The position numbers and the translations under genes were made by a program. From Microcystis wesenbergii NRERC-220 (lineage in GTDB: Bacteria > Cyanobacteriota > Cyanobacteriia > Cyanobacteriales > Microcystaceae), in contig NZ_JAVSJA010000001.1 of assembly GCF_032027425.1 (NCBI RefSeq), positions 3,546,001-3,610,000 of the forward strand: a DNA stretch of 64,000 bases. The letters run 5' to 3'. The notes beneath the pieces are model-generated. The model was given only the letters and a program-made list of their open reading frames with translations, was not told the origin of the DNA and made no database searches. Shown one piece after another: positions 26,726 to 35,938 of the stretch. Every line of letters starts with the position of its first letter. The stretch's first letter is position 1.

Positions 26726-27823
26726 ATGATTTTAATGAATGATTTTGCAGCAGAACCCGAAGAACTGATACAAGCACAGATAAACGCTGTGGAAAAAGTT
26801 ATTAGGTCAGGATGGTATATTTTAGGAAAAGAAGTTAGTAACTTTGAGAAGATTTGGGCTCAACGATGTCAGGTTTCCCACGCTGTTGGAGTTGCCAACG
26901 GTATGGATGCCATAGAAATCGGTTTGCGTTGTTTAAACTTACAATCAGGGGATGAAGTTATCACTACTCCTCTGACCGCTTTTGCTACAGTATTAGCAAT
27001 TATAAGAGCAGGTTTAGTACCAGTTTTAGCTGATATCGACCCCCAGACTGGATTATTGGATACTGATAGTGTAGAACGCTGTTTATCTAATCGGACTAAA
27101 GCAATTTTATTAGTTCATTTATATGGACAAATTGCTCAAATTGATCGCTGGCTAGAATTAAGCGATAATCGTAATATTATTTTATTAGAAGACTGCGCCC
27201 AAGCTCATCTTGCCCGTTGGCAGGGAAAGACAGCAGGCAGTTTTGGCATCTGGGGGGCCTATAGTTTTTATCCTACCAAAAATTTAGGAGCGATCGGTGA
27301 TGCAGGTGCTTTAGTAACCAATTCAGAAACAATTGCTAATCGAGCTAAAATATTACGAAACTATGGTCAAAGTCAGCGTTATCATCATCCTGAATTAGGT
27401 TTAAATAGTCGCCTCGATGAACTACAAGCAGCCTTACTTTCCGTGCGCTTACAATGGTTGGAATCTTTTACTCAAAGACGACAGCAAATAGCTCAAGCTT
27501 ATTTTCAAGGTATTGATAATGCCAAGATTAAACTATTAGCCCCACCAAAAGCCCTAGAATCCCATGTTTATCACTTATTTGTTATCCTCACCCAGGAGCG
27601 AGAAACTTTAATGCGATATCTTCAAGAATATGACATTAATACTCTTATTCATTATCCTATTCCTGTCCATTATCAACCACCTTGTCGAGAGTTGAAAACC
27701 GATCCGCAGGGCTTAAAAAATACTGAATATTATGCCGAACACTGTCTATCTATTCCTTGCCATCACCAAATGAATGATCGAGATATTAATTATATTATCG
27801 AGGTGATTAATGACTATAAATAA
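26726..27823 (+). CDS. DegT/DnrJ/EryC1/StrS family sugar aminotransferase
   Basis: A 365-residue PLP enzyme that converts keto-sugar nucleotides to amino sugars. It has VGVANGMDAIEIGLR near residue 50, GDEVITTPLTAFATVLAI, the LLEDCAQAHLA strand near 155, and the PLP-lysine motif SFYPTKNLGAIGDAGAL near 182. The C-terminal region HYPIPVHYQPPC and the ending CLSIPCHHQM fit the family. It starts 4 bp after the epimerase stop; Met4 at 26735 is an alternative start. With the epimerase it probably supplies one activated amino sugar to the cluster. Confidence 0.92.
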   Translation: MILMNDFAAEPEELIQAQINAVEKVIRSGWYILGKEVSNFEKIWAQRCQVSHAVGVANGMDAIEIGLRCLNLQSGDEVITTPLTAFATVLAIIRAGLVPVLADIDPQTGLLDTDSVERCLSNRTKAILLVHLYGQIAQIDRWLELSDNRNIILLEDCAQAHLARWQGKTAGSFGIWGAYSFYPTKNLGAIGDAGALVTNSETIANRAKILRNYGQSQRYHHPELGLNSRLDELQAALLSVRLQWLESFTQRRQQIAQAYFQGIDNAKIKLLAPPKALESHVYHLFVILTQERETLMRYLQEYDINTLIHYPIPVHYQPPCRELKTDPQGLKNTEYYAEHCLSIPCHHQMNDRDINYIIEVINDYK

Positions 27824-28766
27824 TACCAAAATAGAACATTTTTGTACTTTGTTTGATAGTAGTTTTCTGCCTATAGGAATGACTTTGCACTCCTCCCTGA
27901 TGCTGCAGGCTCAACCTTTCCACCTCTGGATTATTTGTATGGATAAAAAGGTAGAAGACCAGCTAAAACTTATTAATTTATCCTCCGTAACTCTCATCCC
28001 ACTGCAAGAGGTAGAAACACCCGAATTATTGGCAATTAAAGATTCAAGAAGTAAAGGGGAATACTGCTGGACAATTACCCCATTTACTTTTACAGCCGTT
28101 TTTACTCGTCAACCAGGCATAGAACAAGTTACTTATCTGGATGCCGATTTATTCTTCTTTGATAATCCTCGATGCCTGCTGCAAGAATTAGACGAAAATA
28201 AACGATCTATTTTGATTACCGAACACGCCTATGATCCGCAATATGATCAAACTTTAAGCAGCGGTAGGTTTTGTGTACAGTTTCTCACAGCTAAAAATAA
28301 TTGTCGGGGATTAAATGTGATACAATGGTGGCAACATAAGTGTTTAGATTGGTGTTTTAATCGCTTAGAAAATGGTAAATTTGGTGATCAAAAGTATTTA
28401 GATGTTTGGCCGATACTTTTCCCTGAAGATCTTTGGATAGTTCAACAAAAAGAAAGAACTTTAGCACCTTGGAATATCAGGTTTTTTGAAAATATTTTAG
28501 GTAAAGATATTAAGCCTGTTTTTTACCATTTTCATAGCTTAAGAATTTTGAAGCCCAAGAAATTATTATTATGTGTTAACTACTTGATCGGACAGCAAGG
28601 ATTAGAGTTATACAAAATTTATACTCAATATCTCAACGAGAACCTGAATGTTTTAAAATCCAATAATTTATCTATTCCTTGTATTGACTACCTAAAGGGT
28701 TGGTCTTGGAAAAGAATTATTAAATTTCGTTTCCAAAAGAAAATATACTTTCAGTCAATTGACTAA
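27810..28766 (+). CDS. Nucleotide-diphospho-sugar transferase-like protein
   Basis: A 318-residue GT-A fold glycosyltransferase. The N terminus HFCTLFDSSFLPIGMTLHSSL resembles GT8/DUF-type transferases. The metal-binding DxD motif lies in VTYLDADLFFF near residue 112. Further motifs are ILITEHAYDPQYDQ and GKFGDQKYLDVWP. It overlaps the aminotransferase by 14 bp and has AGGTGA just before the ATG, so translation is coupled. It is the last gene of the 24187-28766 operon. Acceptor and donor are unknown. Confidence 0.75.
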   Translation: MTINNTKIEHFCTLFDSSFLPIGMTLHSSLMLQAQPFHLWIICMDKKVEDQLKLINLSSVTLIPLQEVETPELLAIKDSRSKGEYCWTITPFTFTAVFTRQPGIEQVTYLDADLFFFDNPRCLLQELDENKRSILITEHAYDPQYDQTLSSGRFCVQFLTAKNNCRGLNVIQWWQHKCLDWCFNRLENGKFGDQKYLDVWPILFPEDLWIVQQKERTLAPWNIRFFENILGKDIKPVFYHFHSLRILKPKKLLLCVNYLIGQQGLELYKIYTQYLNENLNVLKSNNLSIPCIDYLKGWSWKRIIKFRFQKKIYFQSID

Positions 28767-28867
28767 TAATAATCAGAGCAATAAATCATAAATTAACCAG
28801 AATATCTAGGCCATTCTAGAAAGCGATCGAGTAGAATATAATAACACATATTCCCTTGCTTAAAACT

Positions 28868-29134
28868 ATGGTTGCTACCACCTCCCCCCAAACCCAAGCA
28901 GAAAATCCTCTCGGCGATATTCTCATCGAAAAAATCGGCCAACTTTCCCCCTCCCAGCAGCAGGAAGTCCTCAACTTTGTCGAATTTCTCCAGTACAAAA
29001 AACAACCTAAAAAGACTATTTGGGACAAAATTGCCGAACGAGTCGCTCAACTACCCCCCGAAGTTATCGAGCAACTCCCCACTGATTCCTCAGAAAACCT
29101 CGATCATTATCTATACGGAGCGCCCAAAAAGTGA
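28868..29134 (+). CDS. DUF2281-type antitoxin
   Basis: An 88-residue antitoxin of the DUF2281 kind: LIEKIGQLSPSQQQEVLNFVEFLQYKK, a family hallmark, then TIWDKIAERVAQLPPEVIEQLP and the tail NLDHYLYG. The start at 28868 (MVATTSPQ) is chosen over an upstream TTG. Its stop overlaps the toxin start as GTGA, giving a classic coupled pair. It is expected to bind the PIN toxin and autorepress the operon. Confidence 0.85.
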   Translation: MVATTSPQTQAENPLGDILIEKIGQLSPSQQQEVLNFVEFLQYKKQPKKTIWDKIAERVAQLPPEVIEQLPTDSSENLDHYLYGAPKK

Positions 29135-29538
29135 AATTAATTTTTGTCGATACTTTGTACTGGGTAGCCTTAGCTAACTCAAGGGATCAATGGCACGAAA
29201 GAGCAATTGAGTTACAAAAAACTGTATCCAATCGCCGCTTAATCACCACAGAAGCAGTTTTAATTGAATTTCTCAACTATTTTTCTTCCTTTGGTTCTTT
29301 CATGCGTCAAACTGTAGCAGGAATTACCCATGATATTCTTGATGATCCCGATCTAGAGGTGCTGCAAATAAATTCATCGCTGTTTTTATCGGGATTAAAC
29401 CTAGACGAACAAAGACTAGATAAAGGTTATAGCATGGTCGATTGTATCTCAATGATGGCCATGAAAAATCGAGATATAAGCGAAGTTCTTACCCACGATA
29501 AACCCTTTAGTCAAGAGGGTTTTAATATCCTTCTTTGA
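29131..29538 (+). CDS. PIN domain toxin (VapC-like)
   Basis: A 135-residue PIN RNase starting at GTG 29131. The acidic residues are in IFVDTLYWVALAN (first Asp), TEAVLIEFLNYF (Glu), SMVDCISMMAM (Asp) and VLTHDKPFSQEGF (last Asp/His region). All expected catalytic positions are present, so the module appears intact. It sits between a glycosyltransferase operon and an Rpn-like gene, as a stable accessory module in the glycan region. Confidence 0.88.
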   Translation: MKLIFVDTLYWVALANSRDQWHERAIELQKTVSNRRLITTEAVLIEFLNYFSSFGSFMRQTVAGITHDILDDPDLEVLQINSSLFLSGLNLDEQRLDKGYSMVDCISMMAMKNRDISEVLTHDKPFSQEGFNILL

Positions 29539-29595
29539 AATCTAGTTTATTGTCATTGACTTTTTATGACAAATACCCAAAAATAACCGTAATCT

Positions 29596-30537
29596 ATGAC
29601 CAAAAAAGCCGATATAGGTAGTAAAAGACTAATCAGTTTAGCCCCTGATAATTGGGCAAGATGGTTAACCCAACAGCCCGACGTACAAGTGCAGGAATTT
29701 CTTAGCTCAGAATTTCAATGGGTGAGTCGTGCCAACGATGTTCTCCTGAAAATTTATAGCCCCCAAGAGGGAGAATTTCTGCTCCTTAACGAAATCCAGT
29801 TGCGTTACACAAAGCAAATGCCCCAAAGAATCCGAGCTTACGCAGGATTAGCCACAGAACGCTACAATTTGCCCGTTTATCCCGTCTTAGTTAACATTTT
29901 ACCCCGTCAAACTAACTCAAGGATTCCCAGCCGTTATAGCTCAGAATTTATGGGAATCCGTGCCTATCAAGAATATCGAGTAATTAACCTTTGGGAAGTA
30001 TCGGCAGAAATAGTATTTCGAGAAAAAATATCGACACTTTTGCCTTTCGTTCCTATACTAAAAGGAGGGGGAGAAGAAACCGTAGTTCGCACAGCCCTGC
30101 GAGAATTAAGGGCAAATGAAAGCCTACAGGACTTAGAACCCTTACTTTCCTTTTTTGCATCATTTGTCTTAGAAATACCAATAGTTCAAGAAATTATGAG
30201 GTGGGATATGACCGTATTAAGAGAATCGCCCTGGTATCAAGAAATCCTCAGAGAAGGATTGCAGCTAGGAGAACAGAGAGGTATTCAATTAGGACGACAA
30301 GAGGGACGACAAGAGGGACGACAAGAGGGACGACAAGAGGGACGACAAGAGGGACGACAAGAGGGAGAAGCAGAACTGATTATCCGACTTTTAACCCGAC
30401 GTTTTGGCAGTTTAGATTTAGCTATGACTGAAAAAATTAAATCTCTATCTATCCCGCAATTAGAAACCTTAGGAGATAGAATTTTAGACTTGGCCAGCAG
30501 TGAGGAATTGCTAAGTTGGTTAAATGAACAAAGATAA
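29596..30537 (+). CDS. Rpn-like protein with DUF4351 C terminus and GRQE repeats
   Basis: A 313-residue protein of the Rpn/PD-(D/E)XK nuclease superfamily as found in cyanobacteria. The nuclease core includes EGEFLLLNEIQLRYTKQMPQRI and YNLPVYPVLVNILP. A hinge near residues 225-260 contains six exact GRQE repeats. The C-terminal DUF4351 domain follows (ELIIRLLTRRFGSLD...LETLGDRILDLASSEELLSWL). Family knowledge links Rpn proteins to DNA cleavage, recombination and phage defence. It starts about 60 bp after the PIN toxin. The repeat array can change length without a frameshift. Confidence 0.78.
   Translation: MTKKADIGSKRLISLAPDNWARWLTQQPDVQVQEFLSSEFQWVSRANDVLLKIYSPQEGEFLLLNEIQLRYTKQMPQRIRAYAGLATERYNLPVYPVLVNILPRQTNSRIPSRYSSEFMGIRAYQEYRVINLWEVSAEIVFREKISTLLPFVPILKGGGEETVVRTALRELRANESLQDLEPLLSFFASFVLEIPIVQEIMRWDMTVLRESPWYQEILREGLQLGEQRGIQLGRQEGRQEGRQEGRQEGRQEGRQEGEAELIIRLLTRRFGSLDLAMTEKIKSLSIPQLETLGDRILDLASSEELLSWLNEQR
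30292..30363 (+). repeat. 12-bp in-frame minisatellite, six units
   Basis: Six perfect units of GGACGACAAGAG encode GRQE repeats in the hinge of the Rpn-like protein. A different 12-bp array sits at the equivalent place of the second Rpn-like gene family at 44.4-45.0 kb. It has no spacers, so it is not CRISPR. Confidence 0.9.
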
Positions 30538-30554
30538 AAATATTCCCTAAAACT

Positions 30555-30983
<429 letters not shown>

Positions 30984-31066
30984 TTAAAAAGATTTTCCCT
31001 CAAAGGTGATATTTCCCTGGCTCTCTGGGTATATTTAATCTAGATACTATCGGCAACCGCAAGCTT

Positions 31067-32002
31067 ATGACGAAAGAACCAGTCTATATCATCATACCCG
31101 TTCACAACCGCAAAGCCATCACCCTAAAATGTCTAGAAACCCTAGAGAATAACGGTGATTTGGATCAATACCATGTAATTGTCGTGGATGACGGTTCCTC
31201 CGATGGCACATCCTCCGCAATTCAATCCCAGTACCCCGATGTCATCATCCTACAAGGTGACGGGAATTTATGGTGGACTGGGGCAATTAAAATGGGTATG
31301 GAGTACGCTTATCAGCAAGGTGCAGAATATTTTATTTGGTTAAATGATGATTGTCTGGTAAGTCGTAACACTATTCAAAATTTAACTTCTTTTTGTCAAA
31401 TTAATTCTCAGGCGATTATTGGTTGTCAAGGAAGAGAGAAGTATGATTTAAATAAAATTAGCTTTGGTGGTAAAAGTAAAAAATGGTTAAGTGATTACGA
31501 ATTAATTAGCTGTCCTCAAGGACAAGTAAGAGAATGTGAATTATTAAGTGGTAATTTGGTTTGTTTTTCTCAAGAATTGGTTTCTATCATAGGCTATCCT
31601 AACACTTCGCTTGTACCTCATTATGGGGGTGATTCACTATATCTTATCAAAGCGAGAAAATCGGGATTTAGAATTTTTGTTGATAATAGAAATCAAATTT
31701 ATAATATATTAGGAGAATCAAAAACAGCCCCGCACCGTTGGTTAATCCAAGAGGGGAAAACAGAAGACATAATCAGGCTTTTATTTTGTCGGCAATCGTT
31801 GTTAAGTTGGCGAGTTTGGCTGGCTCTCAATTTAGAAGAATACGGTAGATTTTTAGGATCGCTAAGTTTTTTAGTATACTACACCATTCGCTTCCTAATT
31901 CCAGTTAGTTTAATCACTTTGTTAAGACTATTTCCTCTTAAATTTAGATACAAATTATCAGAAATAAAAAGAAAGATAGTGATTTCACAAACCAATTATT
32001 AA
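31067..32002 (+). CDS. Family 2 glycosyltransferase
   Basis: A 311-residue GT2 enzyme of rhamnosyltransferase-like type. The N terminus is VYIIIPVHNRKAITLKCLETL with VIVVDDGSSDGT near residue 41. The DxD-type site is YFIWLNDDCLV near 97. LLSGNLVCFSQELVSIIGYP lies near 165. Hydrophobic residues near the C terminus (LSFLVYYTIRFLIPVSLITLL) suggest membrane attachment. It is the first of three consecutive GT2 genes in one direction (31067-33828), probably an operon assembling part of a repeating unit. Confidence 0.88.
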   Translation: MTKEPVYIIIPVHNRKAITLKCLETLENNGDLDQYHVIVVDDGSSDGTSSAIQSQYPDVIILQGDGNLWWTGAIKMGMEYAYQQGAEYFIWLNDDCLVSRNTIQNLTSFCQINSQAIIGCQGREKYDLNKISFGGKSKKWLSDYELISCPQGQVRECELLSGNLVCFSQELVSIIGYPNTSLVPHYGGDSLYLIKARKSGFRIFVDNRNQIYNILGESKTAPHRWLIQEGKTEDIIRLLFCRQSLLSWRVWLALNLEEYGRFLGSLSFLVYYTIRFLIPVSLITLLRLFPLKFRYKLSEIKRKIVISQTNY

Positions 32003-32023
32003 ATACTTATAGGACTGTAAATA

Positions 32024-32956
32024 ATGACATTTAATAATCGGACTGCTTCCATTATAATTAGAACAACTCAAGAAAAACGAATTCCCTTATTGAAAAATGC
32101 TATAGCAAGTGTTATAGCTAATGATTATCGTCCTCTAGAAATTATAGTAGTTGCTCAGTCAGAGCAAAACATTTTTATAGAGAAAATCAATTCAATCTGT
32201 GAGAATTTTAGAGAAAATCAAGTAGATATTTATGTGGTTGTTAATCCAACTTCTCAGGATGAAAGAACTAAAAACTTAAACTTAGGTATCAAGAAATCTA
32301 CTGGAAGATACTTAGGATTTTTAGATGATGATGATATTATTTATCCTAATCATTTATCTTTGCTTACTAATGCTTTACATAACCACGATAATTCTTGGTC
32401 TTATAGTGATACAGCCTTGCTCATTTGTCAACTCATTAATTCAGAAAAAATTGAAGTGATTTCGAGGGGTATGCCCTTTAAAAAAGAACACTTTTCTTTA
32501 CAATCTCTCTTTAAAGATAATTTCATACCAATTCATAGCTATTTATTAGATCGCAAAAAAATTGACCAAAAATTATTGGAATTCGATGAATCTTTCTCGG
32601 TAATGGAAGATTACGCCTTTTTATTAAAAATTGCTTCCCAATATCATCCTCAATATATCCCGATTGTTAGCTGTGAATATCGATTTTTTACCGATGCTAG
32701 TAATTCCAACTATTATGTGAACCAACTACTAGGAATTAACTACAGCCATAAAGCGAGAATATGGCAAGAAACATCCCTGAAAATAGAAAAATTAAAACAT
32801 CAGTTAATTCCAGAATATTTACCACAGGATCAATCAGCTAATCTTCGTAAATTTTTTCTTTCTAGATTTGCCATTATTTACAAAATAAAATACAAATTTC
32901 CTCAAGTTTGGCAATTTCTATTAAAAATAGCTTCAAAACTACGAATCATTTCCTAG
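32024..32956 (+). CDS. Family 2 glycosyltransferase
   Basis: A 310-residue GT2 enzyme. Motifs: TASIIIRTTQEKRIPLLKNAI at the N terminus, YRPLEIIVVAQS near 45, and the metal-site GRYLGFLDDDDIIYPNHL near 97. The C-terminal part has a long basic helix-rich tail. It lies 21 bp after the previous GT2 and 8 bp before the proposed start of the next one. Sugar specificity is not readable. Confidence 0.86.
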   Translation: MTFNNRTASIIIRTTQEKRIPLLKNAIASVIANDYRPLEIIVVAQSEQNIFIEKINSICENFRENQVDIYVVVNPTSQDERTKNLNLGIKKSTGRYLGFLDDDDIIYPNHLSLLTNALHNHDNSWSYSDTALLICQLINSEKIEVISRGMPFKKEHFSLQSLFKDNFIPIHSYLLDRKKIDQKLLEFDESFSVMEDYAFLLKIASQYHPQYIPIVSCEYRFFTDASNSNYYVNQLLGINYSHKARIWQETSLKIEKLKHQLIPEYLPQDQSANLRKFFLSRFAIIYKIKYKFPQVWQFLLKIASKLRIIS

Positions 32957-32964
32957 AAATCTCT

Positions 32965-33828
32965 ATGATCCACTTTTTAACAGTCAATTATTATTCTAAA
33001 GAACTTATTAAAAAATTAGTGCTATCCATTAATAATAGCCTAAAATCGGCATATCAAATAACAATCGTAAACAACTCTCCTCAAGAAGAATTATCTAACG
33101 ATGATTTCTTCCCATCAGAGATGATTTACATCATTCAATCTCCTCAAAATTTGGGATTTGGTGCTGGTTGTAATTTGGGAATTAAATATATTTATTCTGT
33201 CAATAATAAAGCATTAATTTGGTTAATTAATCCCGATACAACTATAGACAAAGAAGCAGACATTTATCTAAAAAAATGTTTCGACACAGAACCAAATCTT
33301 GCTATCTTAGGGACAAAAATTAGAGACATAAAAGGAAATCTCTGGTTTGGTCAAGGTTTATTTGATCCTTTTTGGGGAACAATTAAACATGAAGCAAAAC
33401 TATCAAATACTATTAATTCACAAAATGGCATCACTTCAAGCCGTTGGGTATCAGGATGTAGTATGATTATTAACTTGGCCAAGTTTGATCATTGCCCTAG
33501 TTTTAACACCAGATATTTTTTATACCATGAGGATGTAGATTTTTGTGAAAAATACTACAAAGAAAATTATCAGATAGCTGTTACAAACCATATTCTAGTC
33601 ACTCATGTTGTATCGGCTATTATTGGCAAAGATAAAAAAAATATGTTTAAAAACTTTACTTTTAGTCGTCTTGTTTTTCTGGAGTTGTATGGTAGTAAAT
33701 TAAGCTTTTTGATTTATATGTTTTATGTAGTATTGTTTAAAATTACTATTCTGATGATTTTTGATACTTCAAATGCAATAGGGAGATGGCAAGGAATAAA
33801 AAAATATTTCACCAATAGTCATCCATAA
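32965..33828 (+). CDS. Family 2 glycosyltransferase
   Basis: A 287-residue GT2 enzyme, start chosen at the ATG at 32965 (MIHFLTVNYYSKELI) because the family begins there; an upstream in-frame ATG would overlap the previous gene by 49 bp. Motifs: SAYQITIVNNSPQEE, NLGFGAGCNLGI, ALIWLINPDTTID (DxD-type), SRWVSGCSMIINLAKF and FLYHEDVDFCEKYY, the last typical of rhamnosyltransferase-like GT2. It has a hydrophobic C terminus. Confidence 0.86.
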   Translation: MIHFLTVNYYSKELIKKLVLSINNSLKSAYQITIVNNSPQEELSNDDFFPSEMIYIIQSPQNLGFGAGCNLGIKYIYSVNNKALIWLINPDTTIDKEADIYLKKCFDTEPNLAILGTKIRDIKGNLWFGQGLFDPFWGTIKHEAKLSNTINSQNGITSSRWVSGCSMIINLAKFDHCPSFNTRYFLYHEDVDFCEKYYKENYQIAVTNHILVTHVVSAIIGKDKKNMFKNFTFSRLVFLELYGSKLSFLIYMFYVVLFKITILMIFDTSNAIGRWQGIKKYFTNSHP

Positions 33829-33944
33829 CATAAAAAACTGCCGTACTTTGCCCATCAGCTTTTATAAGAAACCGTGAAAGTTTATCAAATTGCCGCTAAT
33901 TGCCGTTAGAATGTTCCTGTATAAACTAAATGGTAAAATAGCCC

Positions 33945-34110
33945 ATCAGCGCTTTTCCTACCCCGAAACTCGATAAAATCCTCAAAGAAAGAGATATTCA
34001 ACGAGAACCAGAAAGACAAACCCTGCTGGCAAAAACCCAACAGTGACTTGATGAAAATGGGGTAAAATACGGAATTAATCGAGCTTATATCTTTGGGGGG
34101 AAGAGGGAAT
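33945..34110 (+). pseudogene. Nucleotidyltransferase (MNT-type) gene fragment
   Basis: One frame reads REPERQTLLAKTQQ-stop-LDENGVKYGINRAYIFGG. This matches the N-terminal lead-in of minimal nucleotidyltransferases (ending in a YIFGS-type motif), with a TGA at 34044-34046 where Trp is expected. The catalytic GSxxR/DxD part is absent. The fragment lies in a 520-bp stretch (33829-34351) with no intact gene. Confidence 0.45.
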
Positions 34111-34351
34111 TTTATGGACAACCAAAAACTAATTCTGTTGCCAACCCTTTAGCCACTTTTTGCGGGTAATTGGCAGTAATGCCCAGAAAATAGCCTTATT
34201 TGGCTGAGAGAAAATCTTCAGGTCAGTATCTCTAGCATCAGTTACCACATTTATCTTCCCCCGACTCGGTTTTCTCAGCTATTGACAAGGGTTCCCCTAA
34301 AAGCCTACAAGTATTTTGGATAGGTATGGCCATTGAGGAACCGACCAAAAT

Positions 34352-35470
34352 ATGAAAATAACGACAAGATTACGGGAATGGGGCAAATTTTTCTTAAAAA
34401 GCGGTGCTAGTATCGCCCTAGCACTATTTTTAATCTTAAGTCTGTTCACGGTTAAGGGGACTGCCCCTGCTTTAGCTGTGCTTGCTCAGGGTGATGCGGT
34501 AACGGATCCCACTGCTATTCTACGCAATGCCTTACCCATAGATAATAAACCAATTCGTCAAGTGCAACAATCGATCGAAGATATTGCCAAACATCTGCGG
34601 GCCAAACGTTGGAGTCCGATTAAAAAAGATGTCAAGGATGCCAATTATGCCCTTTCTACCAAAAGCAACGCCATCTTAGATAGTGTTCCCGAAGCAAGTA
34701 AAAGCCAAGGGGAGGAATTAATCGAAAAACTCAAAACGGGAGTGACAGCCCTGGATACGGCCGTAGAAGCGAAGGATAAAGAGGCAGTTTGGTCAACCAG
34801 ACGGGAATTGCTCAATAATATCACCGCTTTAGAAGAATTAATGGTGGTGGGTTTTCCCTTTAACGTTCCCCCAGAATACGCTAACTTGCCGCAATTGCGA
34901 GGACGCGCCACCGTAGAGATGCAGACCACCAAAGGAGATTTAACTATCGTTGTCGATGGTTACAGCGCCCCGATTAATGGGGGTAACTTTGTGGATTTAG
35001 TCCAACGGGGTTTTTATGACGGTTTACCCTTCATTCGCAGCGAAGATAATTTCGTTGTGCAAACTGGGGATCCCGTCGGTGCAGAAGAGGGCTTTCTTGA
35101 CCCGAAAACTAAGCAATATCGCTCTATTCCCTTAGAAATTTTGATTAAAGGGGAAGAAGAACCAGTTTATGGCAATACTCTCGAAGAATTAGGGATTTAC
35201 TTACCCAGTCTCGCCTTGCCTTTTAACGCTTTTGGTGCAGTGGCCCTGGCGCGTCCGGATACTAATCCTAATGGGGGTTCCTCGCAATTCTTTTTCTTTA
35301 AATTCGATAATGAATTAACTCCTCCGGGGTTTAATCTCATGGATGGTCGTTATTCGGTTTTTGGCTATTTAGTCCAGGGAAAAGAGGTGTTAGAAGAACT
35401 TACCGATAAGGATAAGATTATCACCGTTAAAGTGGTTTATGGCTTAAATAATCTCGTCCAACCTAGCTAG
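34352..35470 (+). CDS. Thylakoid-lumen/periplasmic cyclophilin-type peptidyl-prolyl isomerase (TLP40/CYP38-like)
   Basis: A 372-residue exported cyclophilin. A basic N region and hydrophobic segment (SIALALFLILSLF) end in an AXA-type site (APALAVLA). The helical domain (about 50-180) matches the TLP40/CYP38 type. The C-terminal cyclophilin domain has MQTTKGDLTIVVDGYSAPINGGNFVDLV, GGSSQFFFF and DGRYSVFGYLVQGKEVL. In plants and cyanobacteria this class supports photosystem II assembly. The cyclophilin active site is partly altered, as is usual for this subfamily. It stands alone among accessory genes and is a core gene. Confidence 0.9.
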   Translation: MKITTRLREWGKFFLKSGASIALALFLILSLFTVKGTAPALAVLAQGDAVTDPTAILRNALPIDNKPIRQVQQSIEDIAKHLRAKRWSPIKKDVKDANYALSTKSNAILDSVPEASKSQGEELIEKLKTGVTALDTAVEAKDKEAVWSTRRELLNNITALEELMVVGFPFNVPPEYANLPQLRGRATVEMQTTKGDLTIVVDGYSAPINGGNFVDLVQRGFYDGLPFIRSEDNFVVQTGDPVGAEEGFLDPKTKQYRSIPLEILIKGEEEPVYGNTLEELGIYLPSLALPFNAFGAVALARPDTNPNGGSSQFFFFKFDNELTPPGFNLMDGRYSVFGYLVQGKEVLEELTDKDKIITVKVVYGLNNLVQPS

Positions 35471-35499
35471 GGTGGGGGTTTTTAACTGGGTTTTGTCAA

Positions 35500-35722
35500 G
35501 GCCAAAAGATTAGTCAAGATAGGGGAAGCAGCTCAGATTCTGGGTACTTCCCCCGATACCCCAGAAAGTGGCAATTATCGGGGCAAATATTCCCCGCTAG
35601 TGAAGGAAAGGCAGCTAGTAAATGTTACTGTGTTAATGACCTTTTCAGTCCAGAGGAAGGTAAATCATCCACTATCGGTTATGCCAGAGTTAGCAGTCAC
35701 GATCAAAAATTAGTTTATTCCC
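35500..35722 (+). pseudogene. IS607-type serine recombinase (TnpA) remnant
   Basis: The sequence encodes, in more than one frame, RLVKIGEAAQILGTSPDT (MerR-like DNA-binding start), then KWQLSGQIFPASEGK...CYCVNDLFS and STIGYARVSSHDQK. The last is the catalytic-serine motif of IS607 resolvases. A frameshift near 35560 separates the parts and the rest of the catalytic domain is missing. No tnpB follows. It is a dead relic between the cyclophilin and a glycosyltransferase. Confidence 0.7.
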
Positions 35723-35938
35723 ACCCCATGGGGCTGCCTGAAAGTCTAAATTTGCAGAAAAAGGTTTTTAACTTCCTAAAAATAGCCAGGTAAATTCTAT
35801 TGTAAAACCTAGCGTATTCGTTAATAAAATCAAAGTTCTCGCCCCTGTTTTTGCTGATAATTCAGCCGAGCTTATTCGGGGATACTAGAGGATTTATTAA
35901 TACAAATTTTCTATCAAAAGGGAGAATTATAAATTACT

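Noticed and set aside
30292-30363. CRISPR-like direct repeats
   Set aside because: Contiguous 12-bp units without spacers, in frame inside a protein gene.
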